Source: Fictibacillus phosphorivorans (GTDB lineage: Bacteria > Bacillota > Bacilli > Bacillales > Fictibacillaceae). Taken from it: 64,000 bases of DNA. The DNA lies in NCBI RefSeq assembly GCF_001629705.1, contig NZ_CP015378.1, forward strand, positions 3,968,001 through 4,032,000, written 5' to 3'. The position numbers and the translations under genes are program-made. Under the pieces are notes generated by a model. That model searched no databases and was not told where the DNA came from. It was given only the letters and a program-made list of their open reading frames with translations. Below are positions 32,890 through 41,974 of this stretch, in pieces (the stretch's first letter is position 1; the number at the start of each line of letters is the position of its first letter).

Positions 32890-32917
32890 AAGCTGCCAGC
32901 TCATATGCGGGCAGCTT
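32890..32917 (-). terminator. Hairpin after fadF
   Basis: AAGCTGCC / GGCAGCTT, an 8-bp stem, lies 10 bases after the fadF stop. No strong T-run follows, so it may only attenuate read-through into mmgA. Confidence 0.5.
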
Positions 32918-32927
32918 ATTTACATGC

Positions 32928-35066
32928 TCAAATACTACTGAAGAACTCTTGTTTCTGTGAGCCAAACATCGATTTTTCAAGGATTTCAACAACATCTAGT
33001 GTTTGAACTTGCTCTTCTACTTCTTTTGCCTTCGTTCCGTCACTCAACATCGTTAAGCAATACGGACATCCGCTTCCGATCATGGTTGGGTTAACAGCAA
33101 GAGCTTGTTCTGTACGAGCAACGTTCACACGAGACCCTGCTTTTTCCTCCATCCACATCATTCCGCCACCCGCTCCACAGCACATTCCGTTCTGACGGTT
33201 GCGATCCATCTCTACGACCTTCACACCTGGAATTGCTTTTAAAATATCACGAGGTGGTTCATATACTTCGTTATAGCGGCCGAGGTAACAAGAATCGTGA
33301 TACGTGATCGTTTCATTCACCTCAAACTTCGGCTTGATTCTTCCTTCTTTAATCCAGTCTGCTAAAAGCTCTGTATGGTGATACACTTCAGCTTCTAGAC
33401 CAAACTCAGGGTATTCGTTCTTGAACGTGTTGTACGCATGCGGGTCGATCGTGATGATCTTCTTAACATTATGCTTTTGGAATAACTCGATGTTTGCGTT
33501 CGCCATCTCTTGGAATAAAAACTCGTTTCCGAGACGACGAGGCGTATCACCAGAGTTCTTTTCTTTGTTTCCTAAGATCGCAAACGTGATTCCTGCTTCG
33601 TTCATGATCTTCGCTAAAGAAAGTGCAATTTTTTGTGAACGGTTGTCATAAGCACCCATCGAACTTACCCAGAACAGGTACTCAAATTCTTCACCCGCTT
33701 TTTCTTTCTCTTTTACAGTAGGAACCACGATATCTTCTTTCAGCTCACGCCAGTTCTCGCGTTCCTTTTTCGAGATTCCCCAAGGATTACCTTGCTTCTC
33801 GATATTTTTGATCGCACGCTGCGCTTCTGCATCCATCTTACCTTCAGTAAGAACAAGATAACGACGCATGTCGATGATCTTATCAACGTGTTCGTTCATA
33901 ACTGGACACTGATCTTCACAGTTACGGCAAGTCGTACATGCCCAGATCTCTTCTTCTGTCATGACTTCACCGATCATCTCTACATCATAAGCAAGTGCAG
34001 ATGATCCGTCTGTTGTTGCCGCTGTTTCCTCAGTACCCTTCCCTCTCGCTTCAAAAGCGATCTGGTTGCCTGTTGTGTTCGAGAACGCGAACGCTGGCAT
34101 CCAAGGTGTACGAGAAGTTACCGCTGCTCCTTTCACCGTTAGATGGTCACGTAATTTCACGATCATATCCATCGGCGATAGCATCTTACCAGTACCTGTT
34201 GCCGGACAAACATTCGTACAACGTCCGCACTCTACACAAGCATAGAGATCAACAAGCTGCTTCTGATTAAAGTCTTCAATTTTATTCACACCGAAAACTT
34301 CTTGTGTCTCGTCTTCAAAATTGATCGAAGAAAGCTTTCCTACTTTATCTTTACGGCCAAGCCAAACGTTTAGTGGACCTGCGATCAAGTGAGCATGCTT
34401 TGATTGCGGAACATACACTAAAAACGTTAATAAGAACAATAAGTGAATCCACCATGAGATAAAGAATATGACTGCAGCACCGGTTTTCCCTAAGAATCCG
34501 AGAGCCATTGCGATTACGGACGCAATTGGTGCTGTCCACTCGTACGGTAGATCATGCCAGATAATCTCTGCACCGTTACCTACTAATACAGAGAGCATCA
34601 AGCCACCGATGAACAGAAGAACTAATCCAGATTTAAATCCGCGCTTCAGTCGAACAAGCTTTTCAACATATCTTCTATAAAAAGCCCACACGACTGCGAT
34701 CATGATCATCGTTGTTACGATTTCTTGGAAAAACGTGAATCCCGGATAAAGCGGTCCTAAAGGCAGATGAGTTCCAGGGTTGAGTCCCTTCCAAATAAAA
34801 TCAATCGCTCCGAACTGAACGAGAAGGAATCCATAAAAGAACATGATATGGATAATTCCACTCTTCTTATCTTTCAACAGCTTCTTTTGACCAAATACAT
34901 TCACTAAGACTGCTTTAATTCGCTCTTGAACCGTATGATCAAACTCTACTTTTTTGCCGAGCTTGATGAACTCAAACCTTGTTTTTACAACATAAGCAAA
35001 TAAAAACAGTGCGTAAGCGGTTACAAAAATAAATGCAAGCCAGTTTGCTACCATTAAGCCGTCCAT
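32928..35066 (-). CDS. fadF: Membrane Fe-S oxidoreductase FadF (YwjF)
   Basis: A 712-residue membrane protein. The N-terminus holds five or so membrane helices of the nitrate-reductase-gamma type. Two 4Fe-4S clusters follow (CVECGRCTNVCP and CTTCRNCEDQCP), then two CCG-type cysteine-rich motifs (CCGAGGGMMW; GSGCPYCLTM). This architecture fits transfer of electrons from ETF to menaquinone during acyl-CoA oxidation. The start is ATG 35066 after GGAAGGAGAG. A FadR-like operator overlaps its promoter, consistent with its place in the B. subtilis FadR regulon. Confidence 0.9.
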   Translation of the reverse strand: MDGLMVANWLAFIFVTAYALFLFAYVVKTRFEFIKLGKKVEFDHTVQERIKAVLVNVFGQKKLLKDKKSGIIHIMFFYGFLLVQFGAIDFIWKGLNPGTHLPLGPLYPGFTFFQEIVTTMIMIAVVWAFYRRYVEKLVRLKRGFKSGLVLLFIGGLMLSVLVGNGAEIIWHDLPYEWTAPIASVIAMALGFLGKTGAAVIFFISWWIHLLFLLTFLVYVPQSKHAHLIAGPLNVWLGRKDKVGKLSSINFEDETQEVFGVNKIEDFNQKQLVDLYACVECGRCTNVCPATGTGKMLSPMDMIVKLRDHLTVKGAAVTSRTPWMPAFAFSNTTGNQIAFEARGKGTEETAATTDGSSALAYDVEMIGEVMTEEEIWACTTCRNCEDQCPVMNEHVDKIIDMRRYLVLTEGKMDAEAQRAIKNIEKQGNPWGISKKERENWRELKEDIVVPTVKEKEKAGEEFEYLFWVSSMGAYDNRSQKIALSLAKIMNEAGITFAILGNKEKNSGDTPRRLGNEFLFQEMANANIELFQKHNVKKIITIDPHAYNTFKNEYPEFGLEAEVYHHTELLADWIKEGRIKPKFEVNETITYHDSCYLGRYNEVYEPPRDILKAIPGVKVVEMDRNRQNGMCCGAGGGMMWMEEKAGSRVNVARTEQALAVNPTMIGSGCPYCLTMLSDGTKAKEVEEQVQTLDVVEILEKSMFGSQKQEFFSSI

Positions 35067-35146
35067 CGCTTTCTCTCCTTCCAATGCTCCTATTCCCTAA
35101 TTCTTTCTCTTTTAATAATTCTAAATGAAATTAATTTTCTGACTTC

Positions 35147-35184
35147 ATTATAGCATAAAAAATAAATGAATGAGCATTCAGTCA
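35147..35184 (-). promoter_or_regulatory. fadF promoter with FadR-type operator
   Basis: An extended -10 TGCTATAAT (TATAAT at 35147-35152 on the minus strand) is preceded at 35167-35184 by TGAATGAGCATTCAGTCA. This matches the B. subtilis FadR pattern TGAATGA-N4-TCATTCA at 13 of 14 defined positions and covers the -35 region. Confidence 0.7.
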
Positions 35185-35268
35185 ACATCCGTTAAAAAAA
35201 TTTTTTTAGTGGTTTTATATGGCGAGGGTATACTATATAAAAGTTTGCTACAGAAGGAGGAGAAGAAC

Positions 35269-36456
35269 ATGTGGATCGTCTTATTTGTTATTGTCATTGG
35301 ATTTTTGGCTTGGGTCGACTTTTATTTAGGACATAAACAAACGACCGCGAAAGAAGAACCTCCTGTAAACACAACAGGCAATATGCATCTTTTAACAACG
35401 GGTTCTCATTTTTTCGATTCACTGTTTCAAGACATAGATCAAGCGAACAAATCGATCTACATACAGTTTTACATATTACGAGATGACGAACTCGGACAAG
35501 AGCTATGTCAGAAGTTGATCGCAAAAGCACATCAAGGCTTAGAAGTTAGACTACTTCTTGATTACATGGGGAGTTACGGGCTGAAAAAAAAGACGGTTAA
35601 CAGTCTTAAAAATGCTGGCGTTCATTTTGAATACAGCAACAAGCCGCAATTTCCGTATCTCTTATACCGAATCAATCATCGAAATCATCGAAAAATCACG
35701 ATCATCGACTCAGAGATCGGCTATTTGGGTGGATATAACGTAGGAAATGAATATATTGGCAGAGTCACACGGTTTGGAGATTGGCGCGACTATCATTTAA
35801 AATTAAGAGGTAACGTTGTAAGCGAATTGCAGCGTCTATTTTGTGATGATTGGAACGGTTCAACAAACGAAAAGATGACGCAAAGTGTTTCATCTCTTAC
35901 TCAGGAAGTAGAAGAAAAAGACCTGTTGCTCCTTCCTTCAAAAGGACAGGCTGGGTATCACTATTTTTATGAAAAAATAAAACAAGCGAAAAAAAGCATT
36001 TTTATAGGTTCACCATACTTCATTCCGGGTAAAAAGATGAACAGAGCGCTTTTGTCAGCACTAGATCGTGGTGTCAGTGTGAAGGTACTCGTTCCCATGA
36101 ACCCAGACCACCCTTTTGTCCAAGAAGCTTCTTATCGTTATGTCAAACCGCTATTAGAAGCGGGTGCTGAGATCTATCAGTTTCATGAAGGATTTTATCA
36201 CTCCAAAATCGTGATGTTCGATGATTCGATCTGTGATATTGGAACGGCAAACTTCGATCTTCGCAGCTTTTTTTATAACGACGAGCTAAATTGCATCTTT
36301 ACAGACAAAACGGAGATACAAGCTGTTAAAAAAGTTCTCGATTCAGATCTTGAACGCTCTGAAAAGCTGACGCTAGCACGTTTAAAGAAGACACGGAGTT
36401 CCGTTAAAGTTCGATTTAAAGAAATGGTGGGTTTTTTGTTATCGCCTTTTTTATAA
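35269..36456 (+). CDS. clsB: Cardiolipin synthase/phospholipase D family protein
   Basis: A 395-residue phospholipase-D-superfamily protein with an N-terminal membrane helix. Two HKD motifs are present: HRKITIID near residue 140 and HSKIVMFD near 320, the second followed by the family pattern GTANFDLRS. It condenses phosphatidylglycerol to cardiolipin or is a related phospholipid enzyme (YwjE in B. subtilis, same position beside fadF). The start is ATG 35269 after AAGGAGGAG; an upstream in-frame extension covers the promoter and is rejected. Confidence 0.88.
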   Translation: MWIVLFVIVIGFLAWVDFYLGHKQTTAKEEPPVNTTGNMHLLTTGSHFFDSLFQDIDQANKSIYIQFYILRDDELGQELCQKLIAKAHQGLEVRLLLDYMGSYGLKKKTVNSLKNAGVHFEYSNKPQFPYLLYRINHRNHRKITIIDSEIGYLGGYNVGNEYIGRVTRFGDWRDYHLKLRGNVVSELQRLFCDDWNGSTNEKMTQSVSSLTQEVEEKDLLLLPSKGQAGYHYFYEKIKQAKKSIFIGSPYFIPGKKMNRALLSALDRGVSVKVLVPMNPDHPFVQEASYRYVKPLLEAGAEIYQFHEGFYHSKIVMFDDSICDIGTANFDLRSFFYNDELNCIFTDKTEIQAVKKVLDSDLERSEKLTLARLKKTRSSVKVRFKEMVGFLLSPFL

Positions 36457-36512
36457 ATTTAATGGGGATCAGCTCCCTTTTTGTGAACTTTTTGATTCGA
36501 CATCTCTGATTA

Positions 36513-36642
36513 GTTGATTGGAGCGTAAGGTGTGAGACTCCTGCGGGATCAGTGGGACAGGTGAGACTCCTAAGGTCGCAAAGCGACGAGGAGGCTCACC
36601 GCACACCCCGCGGAAAGCGAAGCACCTGGAGCGGAAATCAAC
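36513..36642. repeat. 130-bp stem-loop element, copy E
   Basis: Starts GTTGATTGGAGCGTAAGGTG and ends TGGAGCGGAAATCAAC. The proximal helix is GCGGG/CCCGC, the distal helix CTCCT/AGGAG, and the apical hairpin GTCGC-AAA-GCGAC. It lies between codirectional clsB and uvsE. Confidence 0.85.
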
Positions 36643-36693
36643 ATCCTTCACCAGCACTTATACCAAAAACATACAAACAACAGGGGGCCAAAC

Positions 36694-37650
36694 ATGTTAA
36701 CATCTTTCGGATTTGTATCAACGGCTCTCAACTTATATGAGGCCTCACCTGCAAAAACGATGACTTATGCTACTTATCAAAAACGTGATGAGAAAGAACG
36801 CACAGCACAACTGCTTGCCATCACGAAAAACAATCTAGAGCGCACTTTACGCGTTCTTCATTATTGTATTGCGCACGAACTTCCTCTTCACCGCATGTCT
36901 TCTTCAATCGTTCCTTTAGCTACCCACCCTGAAGCAGCTTGGGACTTTTTAAAAGAGACAAAGAAAGAATGCAAAGAGATCGAAAAGCTCGTAAAAAAAC
37001 ATAACATTAGAACGAGCATGCATCCTAATCAGTACACGCTGTTTACGAGTCCTCGTAAAGAGGTGACGTTAAATGCGGTGAAAGATATGCAATATCATTA
37101 TGATCTGCTTAAAGGGATGGGCATCGAGGACCGAAGCTATATCAATATCCATATTGGCGGGGCTTATGGTGATAAGCCGTCTGCTTTAGAACGCTTTTAT
37201 GAAAATATTAAACTTCTCCCGTCTGACGTAAAAGCGCGGATGACGCTTGAGAACGACGATAAAACATTCACGACCCAAGAGACATTAGAAGTCTGTGAAA
37301 ATGAAGGCATTCCACTTATGTTTGATTACCATCATTATATGGCCAATCCGGATGACAATGGTTCGCTAGAGGAATTGCTTCCGAGGTTCGTGAAAACGTG
37401 GGAGAATACAGGTCGACCGCCAAAAGTTCATCTTTCCTCACCAAAAGACGAGAAAGCGTACAGAAGTCACCATGACTTTGTAAGTCTGGATTATGTGCTG
37501 CCGTTCTTTAAATTGATGTCTAATTATACCGATGAGCTGGATGTAATGATTGAAGCGAAACAAAAAGACCGCGCTGTTCTTCAGCTCGTTGGTGAACTGG
37601 AGAAAGTACGCGGCTTTAAGAGGATGAGCGGTGGAACCATCCTTATGTAA
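36694..37650 (+). CDS. uvsE: UV damage endonuclease
   Basis: A 318-residue TIM-barrel endonuclease nicking 5' of UV photoproducts, an alternative to UvrABC. Metal-binding clusters are visible in HPNQYTLFTSP, NIHIGGAYGDK, MTLENDDK, MFDYHHYMAN and VHLSSPKDEK. The start is ATG 36694 after AACAGGGGG. In B. subtilis uvsE (ywjD) is expressed in the spore and lies beside clsB. Its 3' end overlaps the convergent hydrolase gene by 8 bases. Confidence 0.93.
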   Translation: MLTSFGFVSTALNLYEASPAKTMTYATYQKRDEKERTAQLLAITKNNLERTLRVLHYCIAHELPLHRMSSSIVPLATHPEAAWDFLKETKKECKEIEKLVKKHNIRTSMHPNQYTLFTSPRKEVTLNAVKDMQYHYDLLKGMGIEDRSYINIHIGGAYGDKPSALERFYENIKLLPSDVKARMTLENDDKTFTTQETLEVCENEGIPLMFDYHHYMANPDDNGSLEELLPRFVKTWENTGRPPKVHLSSPKDEKAYRSHHDFVSLDYVLPFFKLMSNYTDELDVMIEAKQKDRAVLQLVGELEKVRGFKRMSGGTILM

Positions 37651-38416
37651 GGCATGGAATAAATTTTTTAATTTCTGCATTGAAGCTTGCATAATGCTTG
37701 ATCGGAAGCTGATGCAGCGCTTTATTTATTAAAACAAACTTGGCTTTCGCATGAACATTTCTTGCGTAGATCCTTCTATAAGGATGCATATATTCCGCTT
37801 GTTCCCCGTATATGAACAACAACGGAAATCGCCACTCTTTTAGATGATCCGTGCATTGGAAGGAAAGACTTTCTTGGTAGAATCTCTGACACGTTTTAGG
37901 ATTCGTTTGCTTATGATAAGACAACATTTCTTTTCGATCTTCCGGAGAATTCGAGTGTGTGCTGACGAGAATCTGATTAAGTAGGGCTGGTGCATTTTTT
38001 GCCAGCCTTATTCCTGTTTGAAACTGTTTCTTCAGTGCGAATGTAGAAACTTGAGAAAAGCCTCCACTCAAAATAAGGCCCTTTGTCCGATGCGGATATT
38101 TTTGAACAAATGCCTGTGCGACCGAACCACCTGCTGAATACCCACAAATATACGCTTCTTCTAATAATAAATGGTCCAATAGAGAAGCGACATCATCTGC
38201 CAAGTCCCATATCGTAAAGCTTTCTGGATCTTTAGTAGACGAACGACCGTGCCCCCTACAATCAGGAAAAATCGTTTGATAATTGGCTGCTAGTTCTTTT
38301 TGGTACTTGAACACGAGGTGACTCATACCGGGCGGGTGTAAAAAGACGATTGGTGCACCGGTTCCTAGCTTTTCATAATAGATTTGCAACTCAGAGGTCA
38401 ATCCGGCTAATGCCAT
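37643..38416 (-). CDS. Alpha/beta hydrolase
   Basis: A 257-residue alpha/beta-hydrolase fold protein. The oxyanion-hole segment is LHPPGMSH, the nucleophile elbow GYSAGGS, and a late His (ALHQLPIKH) closes the triad. The substrate is unknown. It is translated together with the small XapX-domain gene: its ribosome binding site GTGAGGA overlaps the xapX stop. The 3' ends of this gene and uvsE overlap by 8 bases with no terminator between them. Confidence 0.8.
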   Translation of the reverse strand: MALAGLTSELQIYYEKLGTGAPIVFLHPPGMSHLVFKYQKELAANYQTIFPDCRGHGRSSTKDPESFTIWDLADDVASLLDHLLLEEAYICGYSAGGSVAQAFVQKYPHRTKGLILSGGFSQVSTFALKKQFQTGIRLAKNAPALLNQILVSTHSNSPEDRKEMLSYHKQTNPKTCQRFYQESLSFQCTDHLKEWRFPLLFIYGEQAEYMHPYRRIYARNVHAKAKFVLINKALHQLPIKHYASFNAEIKKFIPCLT

Positions 38417-38423
38417 GTTTTCC

Positions 38424-38594
38424 TCACTTTAGAAAAGTACCTGCCATCCAGATGTAAGCTTGATAGCCTAAATAAATACCGATGATGCCCATGATTCCTG
38501 GTAATGCGGGTGGTGCCGGAATCGGGAGTTTTAACAGGGCAAAAACAAAGCCTACGAGGGCGCCTGTTATTAGTGATAATACGATCAACTTCAT
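38424..38594 (-). CDS. XapX domain (DUF1427) small membrane protein
   Basis: A 56-residue membrane protein. Two hydrophobic segments flank the conserved proline patch KLPIPAPPALPGIMGIIGIY, the hallmark of the XapX domain. The start is ATG 38594 after GAGGGGG. The stop overlaps the ribosome binding site of the downstream hydrolase, so the two form one operon. Function is unknown; relatives are often near transporters or esterases. Confidence 0.85.
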   Translation of the reverse strand: MKLIVLSLITGALVGFVFALLKLPIPAPPALPGIMGIIGIYLGYQAYIWMAGTFLK

Positions 38595-38683
38595 ATATGT
38601 ACCCCCTCTTTCAAACGAGTTTCCAAACCTATCTCTTATTAATATGGCATGTTGTTCCTACATTATCCCTTTTTTCGTTAAGG

Positions 38684-39250
38684 TTAGGATTTCGTAGAAG
38701 ATTTCGTTGCCGTGAACTCGTATTGCTTTTTTATAATACGAATCTGACCGCGATGACTCAGTTCATCTTCAAATACATGAAACCATTTAAAGTAGTTGTT
38801 TCCGAGCTCGTTATTCCACCACGGTGTTGTTTCATAGAGCCAGGAATCTTCGAACTTTTGAAAATGTTGTAAGGTAATTTCACGGGTCTTTTTTAAGTCT
38901 TCTAGATAAAATTCCGCTGTATTGCCATGGATAATCGTCGCTGCCTCACCTAGATCAAGTGCAGGCTGCAAGGTTTCTGCATAACGCTCAATCTCTTCAT
39001 CGGGCAGATCTTTTCCGTCGAACGTGATAAATTGATAAATTTTTTCAACGGCTACAAGATGAGCGAGCAGCATGCCGATTGAATTTCCGATTCCGTTTAC
39101 TCGATAGTCAAGTTCTTCCACGGATAGATCTTGAACGTCCCAGATCGTCGTTTCCCTCGTGTAGTCCATCATGGATATTAAGTTTGAAAATTCTTTCGAG
39201 TACCCTTCAATCTGTCCGATAACAAAAGGGCTTTTGTTGGATGATGTCAT
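38684..39250 (-). CDS. DinB family protein
   Basis: A 188-residue DinB/YfiT-like four-helix-bundle protein. Potential metal ligands lie in LLAHLVAVEK and in DELSHRGQIRIIKK, the two typical His positions. Family members include bacillithiol-dependent S-transferases and other metal enzymes; the substrate here is unknown. The start is ATG 39250 after TAGGAGG. It stands alone. Confidence 0.8.
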   Translation of the reverse strand: MTSSNKSPFVIGQIEGYSKEFSNLISMMDYTRETTIWDVQDLSVEELDYRVNGIGNSIGMLLAHLVAVEKIYQFITFDGKDLPDEEIERYAETLQPALDLGEAATIIHGNTAEFYLEDLKKTREITLQHFQKFEDSWLYETTPWWNNELGNNYFKWFHVFEDELSHRGQIRIIKKQYEFTATKSSTKS

Positions 39251-39344
39251 TTTTCGAACCTCCTAAGCATTCATGTGCTTCAATAGAATTCAAGAAAAGC
39301 TTGGGAATTCCTTTTTTGTTTTGGATGCGGTGTGGATGACGGTA

Positions 39345-39580
39345 ATCGAGCATAACTCTGAAATCGCTCACAAACTTCTCGAATCGCTCACAAATCCCTC
39401 GAATCGCTCACAAATCTCTCGAATCGCTCACAAACCTCTCGAATCGCTCACAAATCCCTCGAATCGCTCACAAATCTCTCGAATCGCTCACAAATCTCTC
39501 GAATCGCTCACAAACCTCTCGAATCGCTCACAAACCTCTCGAATCGCTCACAAACCTCTCGAATCGCTCTCAAATCAAAG
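39345..39580. repeat. 20-bp tandem repeat array, ATCGCTCACAAA family
   Basis: About eleven units of GAATCGCTCACAAACCTCTC, exactly 20 bp each, with changes confined to a few positions. A degenerate unit (ATCGAGCATAACTCTGAA) precedes and a last imperfect unit (ATCGCTCTCAAATC) follows. An ORF that reads through it is a by-product of the repeat. It fills the 395-base gap between dinB and argS and is the best preserved of the eight arrays. Confidence 0.95.
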
Positions 39581-39613
39581 AACACCACTCTCCTAAACTC
39601 TCCAAAAAAGAAA

Positions 39614-39635
39614 AAACCTGTCCGCAGACAGGTTT
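39614..39635 (-). terminator. Terminator of argS
   Basis: AAACCTGTC-CGCA-GACAGGTTT with a minus-strand T-run lies 11 bases after the argS stop. Confidence 0.85.
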
Positions 39636-39645
39636 CATCTATTTA

Positions 39646-41316
39646 TTACATACGCTCTGGTGCTTCTACACCGATGATGTTCAAAGCATTCTCAATCGTT
39701 ACTTGAGTAGCTTTCATCAATGCGTAGCGAGCTTGTGATTTTGTTTTGTTTTCTGGATCGAGCACGCGTTCTGCGTTATAGAAGCTATGAAGAGCAGAAG
39801 CCAACTCGAATACATAGTTCGTTACACGGTGCGTTAAAAGTTTTTCTGCTGCTTCGTTGATCACTGCAGGGAACTCTCCAATTTTCTTCAACAGCTCAAA
39901 CTCTTTTTCAGAATCAATCTGCTTTAAATCTAAATCTCCCTCATAAGAAAGACCCATCTCTTCCCCTTGACGAAGCATGCTGCATACGCGTGCATGTGCG
40001 TATTGTACGTAGAACACAGGGTTTTCGTTTGATTTTGAAACCGCTAAGTCCATATCAAAATCAAGGTGAGTATCGTTAGAACGCATCGCAAAGAAATAGC
40101 GAGTCGCGTCGATTCCCACTTCTTCCATAAGTTCACGCAGCGTTACCGCTTTACCCGTACGCTTACTCATACGAACTTTTTCACCGTTTTGGAAAAGAGA
40201 AACAAGTTGGATAATCATTACATCGAGTTGCTCTTTGTCATAACCAAGTGCTTGAATAGCCGCTTTCATACGCGGGATGTAACCATGATGGTCAGCTCCC
40301 CAGATGTTGATCAGCTTCTCAAACCCGCGCTCAAACTTGTCGTTATGATACGCGATATCTGGTGTTAAGTATGTGTAAGATCCGTCGTTTTTGATGAGTA
40401 CACGGTTCTTGTCATCATCATAATCTGTCGTACGGAACCATGTCGCGCCTTCTTCTTCATACACAACACCTTTAGCTTTTAACTTTTCAAGGGCTGCATC
40501 AATTTTTCCGTTTTGATAGAGTGAAGTCTCTGAGAACCACACATCAAAATCCACACGGAATTCAGCAAGATCTGCTTTTAGTTTTTCAAGCTCTCGTTTA
40601 AGACCGTATTCACGGAAAAAGCTTACACGCTCGCTCTCTTCTTTATCTAACCAAGAATCGCCGTACTCTTCGGCAAGATCTTTACCAAACTCGATGATAT
40701 CCGCTCCGTGGTAACCATCTTCAGGCATCTCTTTATCCTTGCCAAGGGCTTGGAAATAACGAGCTTCGATTGAAGTAGCTAAGTTGTTAATTTGATTTCC
40801 TGCATCGTTGATGTAGAACTCACGAGAAACATTATAGCCTGCATAGTCTAGAATATTACAGATCGTATCACCAACAGCCGCACCACGTGCATGTCCTAAG
40901 TGAAGCGTTCCTGTAGGGTTCGCAGATACGAACTCGACTTGAACTTTTTTACCACCGCCATGCTCTGTACGTCCGTAATCCTTGCCCGCTTTTAGAACAG
41001 TCGGTACAAGCTCTGTTAAGTATGAGTTATCCATGTAAAAGTTAATGAAGCCAGGACCTGCAATCTCAACTTTTGCGATAGATGCTTTACTTTTATCAAA
41101 ATGCGCTACAAGATCGTCTGCGATCATACGAGGTGCTTTTTTTGCGACACGTGCTAATTGCATCGCCATGTTTGTCGCGAAGTCACCATTTGCTTTATCT
41201 TTCGGTACTTCAAGAACGACTGCTGGCAGTTCTTCTTTTTTAGCGAGTCCTGCTTTTACGACCGCTTCTTCGATCTCTTCTTTTAACAGCTGCTTGACTT
41301 GGTCAAGGATATTCAT
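39646..41316 (-). CDS. argS: Arginyl-tRNA synthetase
   Basis: A class I aminoacyl-tRNA synthetase of 556 residues. The HIGH motif is seen as [13 protein letters not shown] and the KMSKS counterpart as [10 protein letters not shown]; a C-terminal DALR anticodon-binding domain follows. The start is ATG 41316, sharing an ATGA overlap with ywiB. No T-box leader was found upstream of ywiB. Confidence 0.97.
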   Translation of the reverse strand: MNILDQVKQLLKEEIEEAVVKAGLAKKEELPAVVLEVPKDKANGDFATNMAMQLARVAKKAPRMIADDLVAHFDKSKASIAKVEIAGPGFINFYMDNSYLTELVPTVLKAGKDYGRTEHGGGKKVQVEFVSANPTGTLHLGHARGAAVGDTICNILDYAGYNVSREFYINDAGNQINNLATSIEARYFQALGKDKEMPEDGYHGADIIEFGKDLAEEYGDSWLDKEESERVSFFREYGLKRELEKLKADLAEFRVDFDVWFSETSLYQNGKIDAALEKLKAKGVVYEEEGATWFRTTDYDDDKNRVLIKNDGSYTYLTPDIAYHNDKFERGFEKLINIWGADHHGYIPRMKAAIQALGYDKEQLDVMIIQLVSLFQNGEKVRMSKRTGKAVTLRELMEEVGIDATRYFFAMRSNDTHLDFDMDLAVSKSNENPVFYVQYAHARVCSMLRQGEEMGLSYEGDLDLKQIDSEKEFELLKKIGEFPAVINEAAEKLLTHRVTNYVFELASALHSFYNAERVLDPENKTKSQARYALMKATQVTIENALNIIGVEAPERM

Positions 41317-41753
41317 GCTTTTGCCTCCTGAAAATTAATCTTGATTCGATGTGTTCCTGTATGTTCACCCTGCAGAACCAGCTCATAAGCAAGACTCAGA
41401 TCTCCCGTCTGCTTTTGCTGATTCCAGCGGAAATTCATTTCATGTGTAGTCGTTTCCATCCAAAGCTGGCCATATGGGCTGTCGTACATGCCTTTTGTCG
41501 TCTGGCCGATCAAATATTTCTGTTTCATAGATACACTGCCTGAGCGGATAATCAGAATACCAGCGTGCGTGATCTTAATCACATTATTGACAGAACCTGC
41601 ACCTTCTATCTCTTCTTTATACTGAAGATAGGTGACGTCCCCTCGTTTATAGAGCTTACCTTCTGTCTCGGTGAAATGTTTCTCTGCTTCACCGCTGAAA
41701 TGTACTTCTGAACTTATCGAAAGCGCAACAGACAATTCCGTATCTTGATCCAT
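41313..41753 (-). CDS. ywiB: DUF1934 family beta-barrel protein (YwiB)
   Basis: A 146-residue protein of the YwiB family, usually encoded just before argS in Bacillus. The sequence is rich in alternating beta strands ([27 protein letters not shown]) fitting a small calycin-like barrel. Function is unknown. The start is ATG 41753 after AAGGAAGTG; an in-frame upstream extension is unlikely. The stop overlaps the argS start. Confidence 0.85.
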   Translation of the reverse strand: MDQDTELSVALSISSEVHFSGEAEKHFTETEGKLYKRGDVTYLQYKEEIEGAGSVNNVIKITHAGILIIRSGSVSMKQKYLIGQTTKGMYDSPYGQLWMETTTHEMNFRWNQQKQTGDLSLAYELVLQGEHTGTHRIKINFQEAKA

Positions 41754-41974
41754 GCGAACAACACTTCCTTTTTTGATGTACCTCTTTAACTTACCTATTA
41801 TAAAAGATTTCACTGCTTCCCTTCAACCTTATGGGTGTCTTTTTAAAAATTGTTGGTCTTATTAGGTAAATTTATCCTAAAAACATGTTTTCATGAGTGG
41901 ATGATTTGGAATGATGGTAGTGAATGGCGTATTATACTCTCGAGAAGATGAAATAGAAATGAGGAGGATCTTAT

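Noticed and set aside
39345..39580. CRISPR array
   Set aside because: Units are contiguous 20-bp direct repeats without unique spacers, and no cas genes are present. The 21-bp arrays likewise lack constant repeats and spacers.
39273..39596. A 107-codon ORF of repeated Ser/Leu/Asn/Arg-rich peptide
   Set aside because: It is the translation of the 20-bp tandem array; no ribosome binding site, and the frame simply follows the repeat.
41754..41974. T-box leader for ywiB-argS
   Set aside because: No specifier hairpin, T-box sequence (TGGNACC) or terminator/antiterminator pair was seen.
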